The notes under the pieces: generated by a model | What the model saw: the letters and a program-made list of their open reading frames with translations, nothing else | What the model was told of the DNA's origin: nothing | Database searches by the model: none | NCBI GenBank assembly: GCA_020073165.1 | Contig: JAIQFP010000005.1 | Span: 232,885-296,884, forward strand | Length of the DNA: 64,000 nt | Reading direction: 5' to 3' | From: Terriglobia bacterium | GTDB lineage: Bacteria; Acidobacteriota; Terriglobia; Terriglobales; Acidobacteriaceae | Position numbers and translations under genes: made by a program | Shown: piece by piece, positions 53,863 to 62,838 of the stretch | How the letters are laid out: every line of letters begins with the position of its first letter | Numbering within the stretch: the first letter of the stretch is position 1

Positions 53863-54219
53863 ATGCGGAACCGTTTGGTTACGTCTTCTTCGGCGGCCAC
53901 CTTCAGCGCGCTGGCCGATCCCACCCGCCGGGCGGTGCTCGATCTGCTGCGGCAGGGAAGCCGGCCTGCAGGACAGATCGCGCGCTCGTTTCCGGTATCG
54001 CGCCCCGCCATCTCCAAGCACCTGCGGCTGCTGCGCCGCGCCCACCTGGTGCAGGAGAGAAAACAGGGGCGGCAGCGCTTCTACCATCTGAATCCCGAAC
54101 CCTTGAAGGCCGTGGACTCGTGGCTGGAGCAATACCGGGTGTTCTGGAGCGCGAACCTGGCCAGCTTGAAGGCGTTTGTCGAAACCGAGTACGCGAAGGA
54201 GAAGAAACGCAGCACTTAG
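53863..54219 (+). CDS. ArsR-family winged-helix repressor
   Basis: 118 residues. Winged helix: FSALADPTRRAVLDLLRQGS, GQIARSFPVSRPAISKHLRL recognition helix, then LVQERKQGRQRFYHLNPEPL wing. No metal Cys motif, so it is of the ArsR subgroup that pairs with SRPBCC genes. The C-terminal helix ends ETEYAKEKKRST. Probably autoregulated through the palindrome at its promoter, and controlling the SRPBCC genes that follow. Confidence 0.9.
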   Translation: MRNRLVTSSSAATFSALADPTRRAVLDLLRQGSRPAGQIARSFPVSRPAISKHLRLLRRAHLVQERKQGRQRFYHLNPEPLKAVDSWLEQYRVFWSANLASLKAFVETEYAKEKKRST

Positions 54220-54295
54220 CAATCAGCACTCAGCCTCCAGCCCCTCCGGCGAGAGGACTGGGAGGCAAGGGCAGGGGCTCAGTGCTGATTGCTAA
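54216..54295. repeat. Intergenic inverted word repeat after arsR
   Basis: TTAGCAATCAGCACT (54216-54230) and AGTGCTGATTGCTAA (54281-54295) are perfect 15-bp complements with a 50-base loop. The left arm includes the arsR stop codon. May weaken read-through into the next genes. Confidence 0.75.
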
Positions 54296-54322
54296 TTGCT
54301 CATCGCTAAGGAGAAATGAAAC

Positions 54323-54811
54323 ATGAAACTGCATCGCATCGCTCTAGCCCTGTTGATTGTCTTCGTTACCACCTGTGCGGTCGCCCAGTCTGATGCACAG
54401 AAGTCCTTTGACAAACTCAAGTCGCTGGTAGGGACCTGGGAAGGGAAAACCCCCGCCGGCCAGCCTGCTCAGATGGTGTACCGCGTGACCTCCGGTGGGT
54501 CGGCGATCATGAGCGAGATCAAGGGACCAGAGGACATGGTCAGCATGTTTCATCTGGACGGTGACCGCCTGCTGATGACCCACTACTGCGCTGCGGGCAA
54601 CCAGCCGCGCATGAAGGCTTCGCTGTCCCCGGACGGCAAGACCATGACCTTTAGTTTCGTGGACGGAACCAACATGGCGAGTCCGCAGGAAGGGCACATG
54701 GATCACGTGGTGTTCACGTTCACCGACAGCGACCATCACAGCGAAGAGTGGACGTTTCTCGACCATGGCAAGGAAATGCACGAGCGCTTCGACCTGGTGC
54801 GGAAGAACTGA
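54323..54811 (+). CDS. Exported protein, DUF1579-like
   Basis: 162 residues. ATG 54323 with AAGGAGA upstream. Signal peptide to about 22 (LLIVFVTTCAVAQ). LVGTWEGKTPAGQPAQMVYR, FHLDGDRLLMTHYCAAGNQP and DHVVFTFTDSDHHSEEWTFL resemble DUF1579 or lipocalin-like beta barrels that may bind small ligands. Second gene of the arsR run. Confidence 0.7.
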   Translation: MKLHRIALALLIVFVTTCAVAQSDAQKSFDKLKSLVGTWEGKTPAGQPAQMVYRVTSGGSAIMSEIKGPEDMVSMFHLDGDRLLMTHYCAAGNQPRMKASLSPDGKTMTFSFVDGTNMASPQEGHMDHVVFTFTDSDHHSEEWTFLDHGKEMHERFDLVRKN

Positions 54812-54893
54812 ATCGAGCAGTCGGCACTCAGCGTGCAGCATTCGATCGGAGCTGGGGCGATGCTGAACGCTGCTGCAGCCAGGGGAGAAGGGC

Positions 54894-55382
54894 ATGCCTG
54901 AGATCAGATACAAAGTGAATCTGGGGACGTCTCCGGAGAAGGTCTTTGAGGCCTTGACACGGGCAGAGCACATCGCCGGGTGGTGGACGCCAGATTGCAA
55001 CGCCGACGCGAAGGAAGGCGGCTCTGTCCGATTCGAGTTCAAGGGCCGGGATGGCCGTCTCGACGGATACTCCCGCATGCATATCGTAAAACTGGTTCCT
55101 GGCAAGCTGGTGGAGTGGAAGTGCGTAGAGCAGGACTACCAGGGAATCAGCGACTGGGTCGGAACCACGATTCGATTTCACCTGGCTGCCGATGGCCAGG
55201 GGGGAACCGATCTCGACTTTGCCCACCTGGATTGGAAGAACAAGGAAGGCTCCTTTCATCGTTGCACGGACGGGTGGGGACACGTTCTCAAAAACAGTCT
55301 CAAGAATTATCTCGAGAGCGGAAGGGGCGAGCCGTATCTGGTGCAACTGGAAAAAGAAGCAGCCGGCCGGCCGCAGGAATAA
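54894..55382 (+). CDS. SRPBCC (AHSA1-like) protein
   Basis: 162 residues. SRPBCC start MPEIRYKVNLGTSPEKVFEA, HIAGWWTPDCNADAKEGGSV, then the hydrophobic-cavity strands and a final long helix (GHVLKNSLKNYLES). The Bet v 1-like fold binds hydrophobic ligands. Paired with ArsR regulators in many genomes, function unknown. It lies 82 bases after the previous gene. Confidence 0.85.
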   Translation: MPEIRYKVNLGTSPEKVFEALTRAEHIAGWWTPDCNADAKEGGSVRFEFKGRDGRLDGYSRMHIVKLVPGKLVEWKCVEQDYQGISDWVGTTIRFHLAADGQGGTDLDFAHLDWKNKEGSFHRCTDGWGHVLKNSLKNYLESGRGEPYLVQLEKEAAGRPQE

Positions 55383-55412
55383 TCCCATACACCAACGACT
55401 GAGGAGCGTTGT

Positions 55413-55562
55413 ATGACAGCCACGCTCCTGCAATGGTGGAGCGACGAGGACTGCCGCGCCCGGGTCTGGGAGTTTGAGGGCCGGCGGGGAGGGAAGTGGC
55501 ACTACGAAACCAGCAGTAAGAGCGGCACTGCCGAGACCAAGCCGTTCCCGGCTCCTTCATGA
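55413..55562 (+). pseudogene. Truncated SRPBCC fragment
   Basis: 49 codons from ATG 55413, with GAGGAG at good distance. MTATLLQWWSDEDCRARVWE and then FEGRRGGKWHYE match only the first third of an AHSA1 domain (compare WW-x-FDFRPGGRW). The rest of the fold is missing. Either a decayed copy or a short translated peptide of the cluster. Confidence 0.5.
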
Positions 55563-55622
55563 GACGGGGCCGAGCAAGGTTCCGGGGTGCAAGAGAACTC
55601 TGAGAGGGAGAGAAAATCTAAT

Positions 55623-56153
55623 ATGGCAACCATCGCCGTCACACCCGAGCAGGACGCAGTCATGGCGGAAATCTTCATTGCCGCGCCGCCGGAACGCGTC
55701 TTCCAAGCGATCACCGACCCCAAGCAGGCGCCGCAATGGTGGGGCCAGCAGGGCATGTATCGCATCACGGAGTGGCAGGGTGATGTCCGTCCCGGTGGCA
55801 AGTGGTCGAGCGTAGGCGTGGGTGCGGATGGGTCGTCATTTCGAGTGGAGGGCGAGTATTTGGAGGTTGATCCGCCGCGCCTGCTGGTGCATACCTGGAT
55901 GGCAAGCTGGACTGGCACTCTGAAGACCGTGGTGCGCTGGGAACTCGAGCCACGCGACGTGCATGGCCTGCAGGGCCGTGGACCGCAGCGAATGGGAACC
56001 GGCACCATGGTGAAACTGCGGCACACGGGATTCGCCGGTGAGCCCAAGGCGGCGGCCGATCACGGACAGGGCTGGAAGCGCGTGCTGGGCTGGATGCAGG
56101 CGTTTGTGGAAAAGGGGGAGACGGTGGATACACGGAAGAACGCCGCGAGCTGA
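55623..56153 (+). CDS. SRPBCC (AHSA1-like) protein
   Basis: 176 residues from ATG 55623 (GGGAGAG upstream). MAEIFIAAPPERVFQAITDP, PQWWGQQGMYRITEWQGDV, RPGGKWSSVG, and a final helix GWKRVLGWMQAFVEKGE give a whole AHSA1 domain. Closest in style to the truncated fragment before it. End of the arsR cluster. Convergent with a DinB gene. Confidence 0.85.
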   Translation: MATIAVTPEQDAVMAEIFIAAPPERVFQAITDPKQAPQWWGQQGMYRITEWQGDVRPGGKWSSVGVGADGSSFRVEGEYLEVDPPRLLVHTWMASWTGTLKTVVRWELEPRDVHGLQGRGPQRMGTGTMVKLRHTGFAGEPKAAADHGQGWKRVLGWMQAFVEKGETVDTRKNAAS

Positions 56154-56195
56154 GAATTCAAGTGGGGGCGGACAGGAGTGTCCGCCCCACACGAC

Positions 56196-56726
56196 TTACT
56201 TCACACCTTTCTCCGGGTCCCACGAGCCCTGTTCCTTCCTCACGAACACGATTTGCCCGATATGGTAGGCATTGTGCGTGCCGATGTGGGCGATGGTGGA
56301 GGCCTCCGCGGCGAGCTTCTTATCGTCGGCGGCTTCGACCGCCTTCTCCCATTCGACCATGACTTCGTCGAGTTGCTTGACTGTATCGGCCCACTGCTTG
56401 GCGTCGAACTTGTTAAAGGTCTCGTCATTGTTGCCGCTGAACTTCTCCGGAGTCTCCCCTTTGAACTTGGCCAGAGTCTGCCGGTTCCAGAAGACCAGAT
56501 GGTAGGCGAGCTGGCCGACGGAGTGGTTTCCCTTGCCATCTGTCCAGCTGGCCTGTTCAGCGGTGAGTCCAGCGACGGCGGTGTTCGCGTCCACAAACCA
56601 GTCTTTGGTGTTGTGGGTGGTGCGCAGTTGCTCCAGCAGGATGCTCTTAAGCGTGGACGCCTTTTGCTCCTGAGCGCCCACGTAGCCCGACAGCGACAGC
56701 ACGAGAAGGACAACGAAGGTTTTCAT
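56196..56726 (-). CDS. Exported DinB-family protein
   Basis: 176 residues from ATG 56726 with AGGAGA upstream. Signal peptide MKTFVVLLVLSLSGYVGAQ. DinB four-helix bundle with metal-type His: HSVGQLAYHLVFW and HIGTHNAYHIGQI (HxxxH). DinB/YfiT proteins include thiol transferases, while the exported form has no known role. Confidence 0.8.
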   Translation of the reverse strand: MKTFVVLLVLSLSGYVGAQEQKASTLKSILLEQLRTTHNTKDWFVDANTAVAGLTAEQASWTDGKGNHSVGQLAYHLVFWNRQTLAKFKGETPEKFSGNNDETFNKFDAKQWADTVKQLDEVMVEWEKAVEAADDKKLAAEASTIAHIGTHNAYHIGQIVFVRKEQGSWDPEKGVK

Positions 56727-56915
56727 ACGGACTTGGTCTCCTTGGCGGATTGTAAAACGAGATAGACGTATCGGAACCGCCTTGGCTAGCAGGGAAGGCC
56801 CACACAGGGTCCCTCGACTTCGCTTGCGGTGATGGTGCGAGGCGCGGAGACCAGGGCCCTCGGTTTCGAATCCTTGGCTAAGCCCGCTTCGGCCCTGCGT
56901 TATACTTGACGCAGG

Positions 56916-58244
56916 ATGGCTTTCGATCCGCATAAGACCTTCTACCTGGAAACCTTCGGCTGCCAGATGAACGTGCATGACTCCGAAAAGGTCATTGGTA
57001 CGCTCATTTCCGAGGGATATCGCCAGGTTCCAACCGTCGATGAGGCAAGCCTGATTCTCTACAACACCTGTTCCATCCGCGATAAGGCGGAGCAGAAGGT
57101 CTTCCACCGGCTGGCCGACTATAAGAAGCTGCAAGCACAAGGCAAGAAGTTCGGGGTGTTGGGTTGCGTGGCGCAGCAGGAGGGCGAGAGGATTTTCGAG
57201 CGGGCGCCGCATGTGTCCATGGTGTGCGGCTCGGCGTCGTACCGCAATCTGCCCGAGATGCTGGTACAGATCGAGGCAGGGAACCGCCGGGTAACCGGCC
57301 TGGACGATCGCCAGACCGACGCGTGCTTCGAGACCGAATTCACCGCCCGCACCAACCCGCACCGGGGATACATCACCATAATCGAGGGTTGCGACAAGTT
57401 CTGCGCCTATTGTGTGGTGCCCTTTACCCGCGGTAAAGAGCGCAGCCGCTCATCGGAATCGGTCCTGGCGGAGGCGGTGCGGATGGCCGCCGCAGGTTAT
57501 ACCGAGATTCAGCTGCTGGGTCAGAACGTAAACTCCTACAAGGATCCCCAGGGCAAGAAAACATTTGCGGAGTTGCTGGCCGCCGTGGCAGAGGTTCCCG
57601 GCATCAAGCGGGTGCGGTTCACCACCTCGCATCCCCGGGACTTTGGACGCGACATCGTGTACGCCATCGAATCAGTTCCGACGCTTTGCGACCACGTGCA
57701 CCTGCCGGTGCAAAGCGGATCAACCCGCGTGCTGGACGCCATGCAGCGCCTTTACACCCGCGAGCAGTACCTGGAGCGCATCCAATGGATGAAGGAGGCG
57801 CGGCGGGAGATCAGCATCACCACCGACGTCATCGTGGGTTTCCCCGGGGAGACCGAAGGCGATTTTCAGGAAACCCTCTCGCTGCTCGAGGAAGTGGAGT
57901 ACGACAGTGTTTTCGGCTTCAAGTATTCGCCGCGGCCCAACACGCCTTCGCTGCGGTTACGGGACGCTGTCCCGGATGAAGAGAAGGCCCGCCGCCTGGC
58001 GGTACTGCTGGAAAAGCAGCGTGAGATCCAGAGGTGCCGTAACCAGAGACACCTCGGTCAGAGGGCTGAAGTAATGGTTGAAGGGAAGAACGAGGCCCGG
58101 GGGCAGTGGATCGGGCGGACGTCACAAAACAAAGTGCTTAATTTCAAGGCTCCGGACGGCGTGGCGCCCGGCCTGGGAAGCTATGTTCCGGTGGTCACCA
58201 CGGCCATTTTTCCCAACAGCCTTTTTGGGGAAATGGTGATATAA
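56916..58244 (+). CDS. miaB: tRNA-2-methylthio-N6-dimethylallyladenosine synthase
   Basis: 442 residues. Three N-terminal cluster ligands Cys16 (FGCQMN), Cys52 (TCSIRDKA) and Cys84 (GCVAQ); radical SAM motif Cys159-Cys163-Cys166 (CDKFCAYC); C-terminal TRAM domain (QRAEVMVEG, GRTSQNKVLNF). It methylthiolates A37 of tRNA. TATACT at 56901-56906 is only ten bases before the ATG and no ribosome site is seen, so the mRNA may be leaderless. Confidence 0.96.
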   Translation: MAFDPHKTFYLETFGCQMNVHDSEKVIGTLISEGYRQVPTVDEASLILYNTCSIRDKAEQKVFHRLADYKKLQAQGKKFGVLGCVAQQEGERIFERAPHVSMVCGSASYRNLPEMLVQIEAGNRRVTGLDDRQTDACFETEFTARTNPHRGYITIIEGCDKFCAYCVVPFTRGKERSRSSESVLAEAVRMAAAGYTEIQLLGQNVNSYKDPQGKKTFAELLAAVAEVPGIKRVRFTTSHPRDFGRDIVYAIESVPTLCDHVHLPVQSGSTRVLDAMQRLYTREQYLERIQWMKEARREISITTDVIVGFPGETEGDFQETLSLLEEVEYDSVFGFKYSPRPNTPSLRLRDAVPDEEKARRLAVLLEKQREIQRCRNQRHLGQRAEVMVEGKNEARGQWIGRTSQNKVLNFKAPDGVAPGLGSYVPVVTTAIFPNSLFGEMVI

Positions 58245-58272
58245 GGAGCGGGGAATTTCTTCGGGGGGCACG

Positions 58273-58758
58273 ATGGAAGTCGAGATGAAAATTCGCGGGC
58301 TGATGATGGATCCGGTGACCAATATGCCCATCGTGATCCTCAAAGACGTAGGCACCGAGACGGTATTGCCGATCTGGGTGGGGATTTACGAGGCCAACGC
58401 CATTGCCCTGGAGATTGAGAAGGTGGCGACCCCGCGCCCCATGACTCACGACCTGATCAAGAATGTGCTGGTGGGACTCGATGCCAACGTCCACAAAGTA
58501 GTGGTCACCGAACTGCGTGAAGATACGTTTTACGCCGTCATCTGGCTGGAGCGGGAAGGGCACATCATCAGCATTGATTCCCGACCCTCGGACGCGCTCG
58601 CCCTGGCTTTGCGCGTGGATTGCCCCATCTACGTGGAGGACGAAGTCCTGAAGAATTCCAAGCAAGCCACCAACATCTCCAACAGCGTGACCGGCGAGGA
58701 ACTGCGCAAATGGCTCGAAGGGTTGAATGACGAGGACCTGGGCCGGTACAAGATGTAG
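58273..58758 (+). CDS. Bifunctional nuclease-domain protein (DUF151)
   Basis: 161 residues. BFN domain: MKIRGLMMDPVTNMPIVILK, LPIWVGIYEANAIALEIEKV, THDLIKNVLVGLDANVHKVV and SRPSDALALALRVDCPIYV. Family members have weak DNase/RNase activity and appear in stress and defence in plants and bacteria. GGGGGG precedes the ATG; 28 bases after miaB, probably cotranscribed. Confidence 0.9.
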   Translation: MEVEMKIRGLMMDPVTNMPIVILKDVGTETVLPIWVGIYEANAIALEIEKVATPRPMTHDLIKNVLVGLDANVHKVVVTELREDTFYAVIWLEREGHIISIDSRPSDALALALRVDCPIYVEDEVLKNSKQATNISNSVTGEELRKWLEGLNDEDLGRYKM

Positions 58759-58772
58759 GGAATTGAATATCA

Positions 58773-58828
58773 TTGAGTCATTGAGCGATTGAGTCATTTC
58801 CGGAATCTTCAATCGCTCAATGACTCAA
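58773..58828. repeat. 20-bp inverted word repeat
   Basis: The arms 58773-58792 (words TTGAGTCA, TTGAGCGATTGA) and 58809-58828 are perfect 20-bp complements around a 16-base loop. It lies 15 bases after the bfn stop and may act as terminator or RNA stabiliser. No U-tract. Confidence 0.8.
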
Positions 58829-58840
58829 CGATTCAATCCC

Positions 58841-59152
58841 ATGCCCGATCCCGCTTCTCAGCTCCAGCAGCTCTATCTCGCCGGCTTTGAATTTCAGACA
58901 TTTGATCGTTTTGCCAAGTGCGTCGGCGCGGTGCGCGACAACTGTGTCGCGCTCCTGGTTCCGACTCCCGACGGGCTGCAGATGCTGGGCACTCCCGGCT
59001 GGCGCATGGGGGAAGTGATGGGCGTGCTGGTCGAAGTGGGAGGCCGCCAGGTCTTCCAGGCCAAGCAGGAGATGGTCGAAGCCACACCGGAACGACTGGA
59101 GGCGCTGCGGAAGTTCCGCGAGGATCTGGCCGAGTTGCTCAATGCCTCCTAG
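58841..59152 (+). CDS. Small conserved protein of unknown function
   Basis: 103 residues from ATG 58841 (an earlier in-frame start lies in the repeat). Mixed fold: LAGFEFQTFDRFAKCVGAVR, LLVPTPDGLQMLGTPGWRMG and a final helix LEALRKFREDLAELL. No membrane part or motif recognised. Confidence 0.6.
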   Translation: MPDPASQLQQLYLAGFEFQTFDRFAKCVGAVRDNCVALLVPTPDGLQMLGTPGWRMGEVMGVLVEVGGRQVFQAKQEMVEATPERLEALRKFREDLAELLNAS

Positions 59153-59202
59153 GCTTGCCGGCCATCTGTGATGCATAATGCGGCTGCCGCAGGGGTCAAT
59201 CG

Positions 59203-60243
59203 ATGAAGATCAATGAGCGGGAACTCGAGCGCGCCGTGGTGGCCGCCGGCCTCTCCGCGGACCAGTCACGCACGATCTGGCAAAAGCTTCAGCTGCGCTC
59301 GCAAGAAGAGGCGCACTTTGAGCCCGCCCACGTGGGCTATTACTTCGGGGCGTTGTTGGTCATCGGCGCCATGGGTTGGTTCATGACCCAAGGCTGGGAC
59401 GGCTTCACCGGTTGGCAGCTGGCGGCCATCGCCATCGGTTATGCGGCGGTCTTCATCCTGGTGGGCCGGCAACTCTGGGGCAAGACCCTATTCAGGATTC
59501 CCGGGGGACTGCTGGTCACCATGGCGGTTTGCATGACTCCGCTCGCGGTCTACGGCATCGAGCGGCAGTTGCATCTCTGGCCGGAATTGGATCCGGGGTC
59601 CTACACGCGGTTTCATCCCTACATTCACGCCAGTTGGGTGGGGATGGAGGTCTGCACGGTGCTGGCCTCGATCGTGGCATTGCGCTTCTTCAAGTTTCCG
59701 TTTCTGACGGCGCCCGCAGCTTACGCTCTTTGGTACATGTCGATGGATGCCACTGCATTGTTGATCGGGAGGGAGTGGAGCTGGCGCGACGAGTGCATGA
59801 TTTCCGCCATGTTCGGTGCGGTCATGTTGCTGGTGGCATATTGGCTGGAGGGGAAGAGCGAGCAGGATTTCTCGTTCTGGGGATACTTCTTCGGGCTGCT
59901 CACCTTCACCGGCGGATTGTCGGCCATGGAGAGTGGCAACGAACTGGCGAAGTTCGGCTATTTCCTGGTTCACCTGGCCATGATTGTGGTTTCGCTCCTG
60001 CTGCAGCGGAAGGTGTTTCTGGTCTTCGGTGGCTTCGGAGTCTTTGCCTATCTGACCAACCAGGCTTACACCTACTTCCGCCAGTCCGTGGCCTTCCCAT
60101 TTGTGCTCAGCTTCATTGGCATTGCTCTGATCTTCGCGGCCATGCAGTACAAGAAGAACGAAGCTGTCCTGGAAGCCAGGATTAGGGCGTGGCTGTCGCT
60201 GGATGTCGGGAGGCTAGGGACGAGGGGAGGAGGCAGTTCGTGA
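59203..60243 (+). CDS. Polytopic membrane protein of unknown function
   Basis: 346 residues, ATG 59203 after AGGGG. Short cytosolic N-terminus (ELERAVVAAGLSADQSRTIW) then about eight to nine membrane helices in the style of DUF2157-like integral membrane proteins (YYFGALLVIGAMGWFM, AAIAIGYAAVFILVGRQL, FSFWGYFFGLLTFTGGLSA). Function unknown. Last gene of the miaB strand run. Confidence 0.75.
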   Translation: MKINERELERAVVAAGLSADQSRTIWQKLQLRSQEEAHFEPAHVGYYFGALLVIGAMGWFMTQGWDGFTGWQLAAIAIGYAAVFILVGRQLWGKTLFRIPGGLLVTMAVCMTPLAVYGIERQLHLWPELDPGSYTRFHPYIHASWVGMEVCTVLASIVALRFFKFPFLTAPAAYALWYMSMDATALLIGREWSWRDECMISAMFGAVMLLVAYWLEGKSEQDFSFWGYFFGLLTFTGGLSAMESGNELAKFGYFLVHLAMIVVSLLLQRKVFLVFGGFGVFAYLTNQAYTYFRQSVAFPFVLSFIGIALIFAAMQYKKNEAVLEARIRAWLSLDVGRLGTRGGGSS

Positions 60244-60355
60244 ACTTCTGGGAGCCGGGAAACCCGCGGTGGCAGCGGCAGGAATCGTACTTTACATAAT
60301 ACCTGTTATCGGACATAACATGTCAGCTTGAGGATGCCGCTAAACTGGGCCGTCC

Positions 60356-60892
60356 TCACCCAATCCCATACTTCTCTTTCAGCACCTTACGGTGATGAAG
60401 TTCGTGGCCCGCCATGACAAATGCCAGCGCCCGGACGCTAATCTCGGCATTGTTAGCGATTCCCCGCCGGCCCCAGTCTTCCTGGTTGAGTTTCTGGAAC
60501 AGACTTAAGCTGGCGTCGCGGACATAGCCAAATTCCTGTACCAGATCCTGCAGACGGTAGCGAGAAAACGGGCCGTACTGGACGTAGCCGTCCTGCTCGA
60601 AACCCTCGATCGGCGTGCGGTCGTTACGGGCGATGCGCAGGGCCCGGTAGGCAAAGATGCGCTCCGTGTCGGTGACATGGCCCAGGACCTCTTTGACGCT
60701 CCATTTCCCGGGGGCGTACCGGTACCCGGCCTTCTCTTCGCTGACGGCGCTCAATAGGGCTATGGTTTGGTCCAACTGGGTCTGTAGCGCAGTGACAATG
60801 TCGGCTCCCGGGACCAGGGAGATGTAGCGCTCATAGTAGGGATCGTATTCGTTGGCTTGTGGCCTTACCAACACCAGTTCGGCTGTTTTCAT
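60356..60892 (-). CDS. DinB-superfamily protein
   Basis: 178 residues from ATG 60892 with GAGGAATT upstream. DinB_2 bundle: ALLSAVSEEKAGYRYAPGKW, SVKEVLGHVTDTERIFAYRA and FVMAGHELHHRKVLKEKYG, giving three conserved His for a metal. Cytoplasmic, as no signal peptide is seen. Probably a metal-dependent hydrolase or thiol transferase. Confidence 0.85.
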   Translation of the reverse strand: MKTAELVLVRPQANEYDPYYERYISLVPGADIVTALQTQLDQTIALLSAVSEEKAGYRYAPGKWSVKEVLGHVTDTERIFAYRALRIARNDRTPIEGFEQDGYVQYGPFSRYRLQDLVQEFGYVRDASLSLFQKLNQEDWGRRGIANNAEISVRALAFVMAGHELHHRKVLKEKYGIG

Positions 60893-60957
60893 GGGCAGTG
60901 AATTCCTCGCTAGGACAGAGATGCCGCAGGTTCCGGTGGGGCCGCTTTTTTTGGGGC

Positions 60958-61872
60958 TTAGCGTTGCCGGCCGGCGGAAAGCTGGGGTGTGGCATCGCCC
61001 GCCAGCACAATCCTGGGATGGAAGAGGGTCCCAGCCACCCGGTTGGCGATGGCGATCAGTTCCCTTTGCCCGCAGAAAACCTTTACTTGCCGGGCCCGAG
61101 ACAGCTCCGGCAGATTCACGGCGCGGCCGCTGCGGATGCGCGCGGCGGTCTCTTCATTGGCAGTCACGGACGGAAACTGCGGCAGCAGCTTCCGTGGATG
61201 GATGAACAGATCGTCCGTTCGATCTTCTTTGGCAGCAGCTTCCACTTCCTCCAGGGTGTGGGCGTCGGCCAGGTCGAACTCGCCCAGGGCAGTCCGGCGC
61301 AGCGACTCCAGGTGGGCGCCGCAACCCATCTGCTGGCCCATGTCGTGGGCAACCGAGCGCATGTAGGTTCCCGAGGCGACCCGGGCCCGGAAACTTGCCC
61401 GGTCGCCCTCGGCGGTCAGTATTTCAAATTCCTTGATTTCGACCTGGACCGCCTTCAGGGGCACATCCTTGTGTTTGCGGGCCAGCTTGTAGGCGGGCAC
61501 ACCGTGAATCTTCTTGGCGGAGAATGGGGGCGGCATCTGCTCGATCACACCGCGGAAGCGGGCCGCCACGTCGCGGACTTGTTCAAGTGAAACTTGAACT
61601 GCCTGCGTGGGGCCGGACGCCTGCCCCTCGGCATCGTAGGTGTCAGTGGCGAACCCAAAGCGGATCACGCCCTCGTAGGTCTTCTCGGACGCGGTATAGA
61701 ACTGTGCCAGCCGGGTCAGATTGCCGAGCACCAGGGGCAGTACCCCGGTGGCCAGGGGATCCAGAGTGCCCAGGTGCCCTACCGCCCTTTGTTGCAGCAT
61801 GCGGCGCACGCGGTTGACCACGTCGTGCGAAGTCAGGCCCGCGGGTTTATCGATCACCAGGACAGCGTTCAT
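60958..61872 (-). CDS. truB: tRNA pseudouridine55 synthase
   Basis: 304 residues. Catalytic Asp38 in HLGTLDPLATGVLP, then TRLAQFYTASEKTYEGVIRF, PPFSAKKIHGVPAYKLARKH, and SGTYMRSVAHDMG. C-terminal PUA-like region. It isomerises U55 of tRNAs. Upstream 61873-61912 and 62010-62045 hold inverted AATTGGG/CCCAATT words. Confidence 0.95.
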   Translation of the reverse strand: MNAVLVIDKPAGLTSHDVVNRVRRMLQQRAVGHLGTLDPLATGVLPLVLGNLTRLAQFYTASEKTYEGVIRFGFATDTYDAEGQASGPTQAVQVSLEQVRDVAARFRGVIEQMPPPFSAKKIHGVPAYKLARKHKDVPLKAVQVEIKEFEILTAEGDRASFRARVASGTYMRSVAHDMGQQMGCGAHLESLRRTALGEFDLADAHTLEEVEAAAKEDRTDDLFIHPRKLLPQFPSVTANEETAARIRSGRAVNLPELSRARQVKVFCGQRELIAIANRVAGTLFHPRIVLAGDATPQLSAGRQR

Positions 61873-62049
61873 GGAAATTGAGTAATTTCGTAATCGGGAA
61901 ATTGGGTTAATTCATACCTCGTGCGTTCTGCATCCACGCATTGTTCTCTGCTATTGTGAACTAACAGAGGTCGGGGGAGCCGGGTAATCCTGACTGAATG
62001 CAGCTCTTAAATTACCAAATTACCCGATTGCCCAATTGCCGGATCTCGT

Positions 62050-62763
62050 ATGATTCCCATCCGCGACGACACGCCCCGCTTCAGCACTCCGTATATCACC
62101 TATTTTATTATTGCGCTGAATGCGGTCATCTTTCTGTTCGAGTTGTGGGTAGGAGCGCAGAGCGAGGGCGCTCTGAACAGCTTCATGTACGAGTTCGGTG
62201 TGGTTCCCGGGCACGTCACCGCGGCGCTGGGAGGCTCGCCGCAGTTCCATTTGGCAGATGCTCTCGTCCCCATTCTCACCTCCATGTTCCTGCACGGCTC
62301 GTGGCTGCACATCATCGGGAACATGTGGGTGCTGTGGATTTTCGGCGACAACATTGAAGATTACCTCGGCCACTTCCCTTACCTGGTCTTTTACCTGGTC
62401 ACCGGGATTGCGGCCGCTATCACCCACATTTTGCTTAACCTGGGTTCGCCCGTCCCCACTATAGGCGCCAGCGGAGCAATCGCTGGCATCATGGGCGCCT
62501 ATTTCCTGCTGTATCCACGAGCGCGCGTTCTAACCATCGTTCCCCTCATCGTCTTTTTCACTTTCTGGTGGTTGCCGGCATGGATTGTGCTGGGCTACTG
62601 GTTCCTGGTGCAGTTCCTGAGCGGGGCGGCGACCTCGATCTCGGCGCCGGGCCAGACCGGGGGTGTCGCCTTCTGGGCGCACGTGGGAGGGTTCGTGGCA
62701 GGGATAGTGCTAATCAAACTGCTGCCGGAGCGGCGAAACCGGTATCGCTATGGGACGTGGTAG
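62050..62763 (+). CDS. Rhomboid-family intramembrane serine protease
   Basis: 237 residues, six membrane helices. Rhomboid marks: ILTSMFLHGSWLHIIGNMWV, GASGAIAGIMGAYFLLYPRA with catalytic Ser (about 141), and FWAHVGGFVAGIVL with catalytic His (about 214). It cuts membrane proteins within the bilayer. It starts at ATG 62050. Confidence 0.93.
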   Translation: MIPIRDDTPRFSTPYITYFIIALNAVIFLFELWVGAQSEGALNSFMYEFGVVPGHVTAALGGSPQFHLADALVPILTSMFLHGSWLHIIGNMWVLWIFGDNIEDYLGHFPYLVFYLVTGIAAAITHILLNLGSPVPTIGASGAIAGIMGAYFLLYPRARVLTIVPLIVFFTFWWLPAWIVLGYWFLVQFLSGAATSISAPGQTGGVAFWAHVGGFVAGIVLIKLLPERRNRYRYGTW

Positions 62764-62838
62764 GGAGGGCGGTTCGAGAAGCAGGCAGGGAATGGACTAC
62801 GGGCTAACCGGAAGTAACTGTTGTAAACAGGCGTGGGT

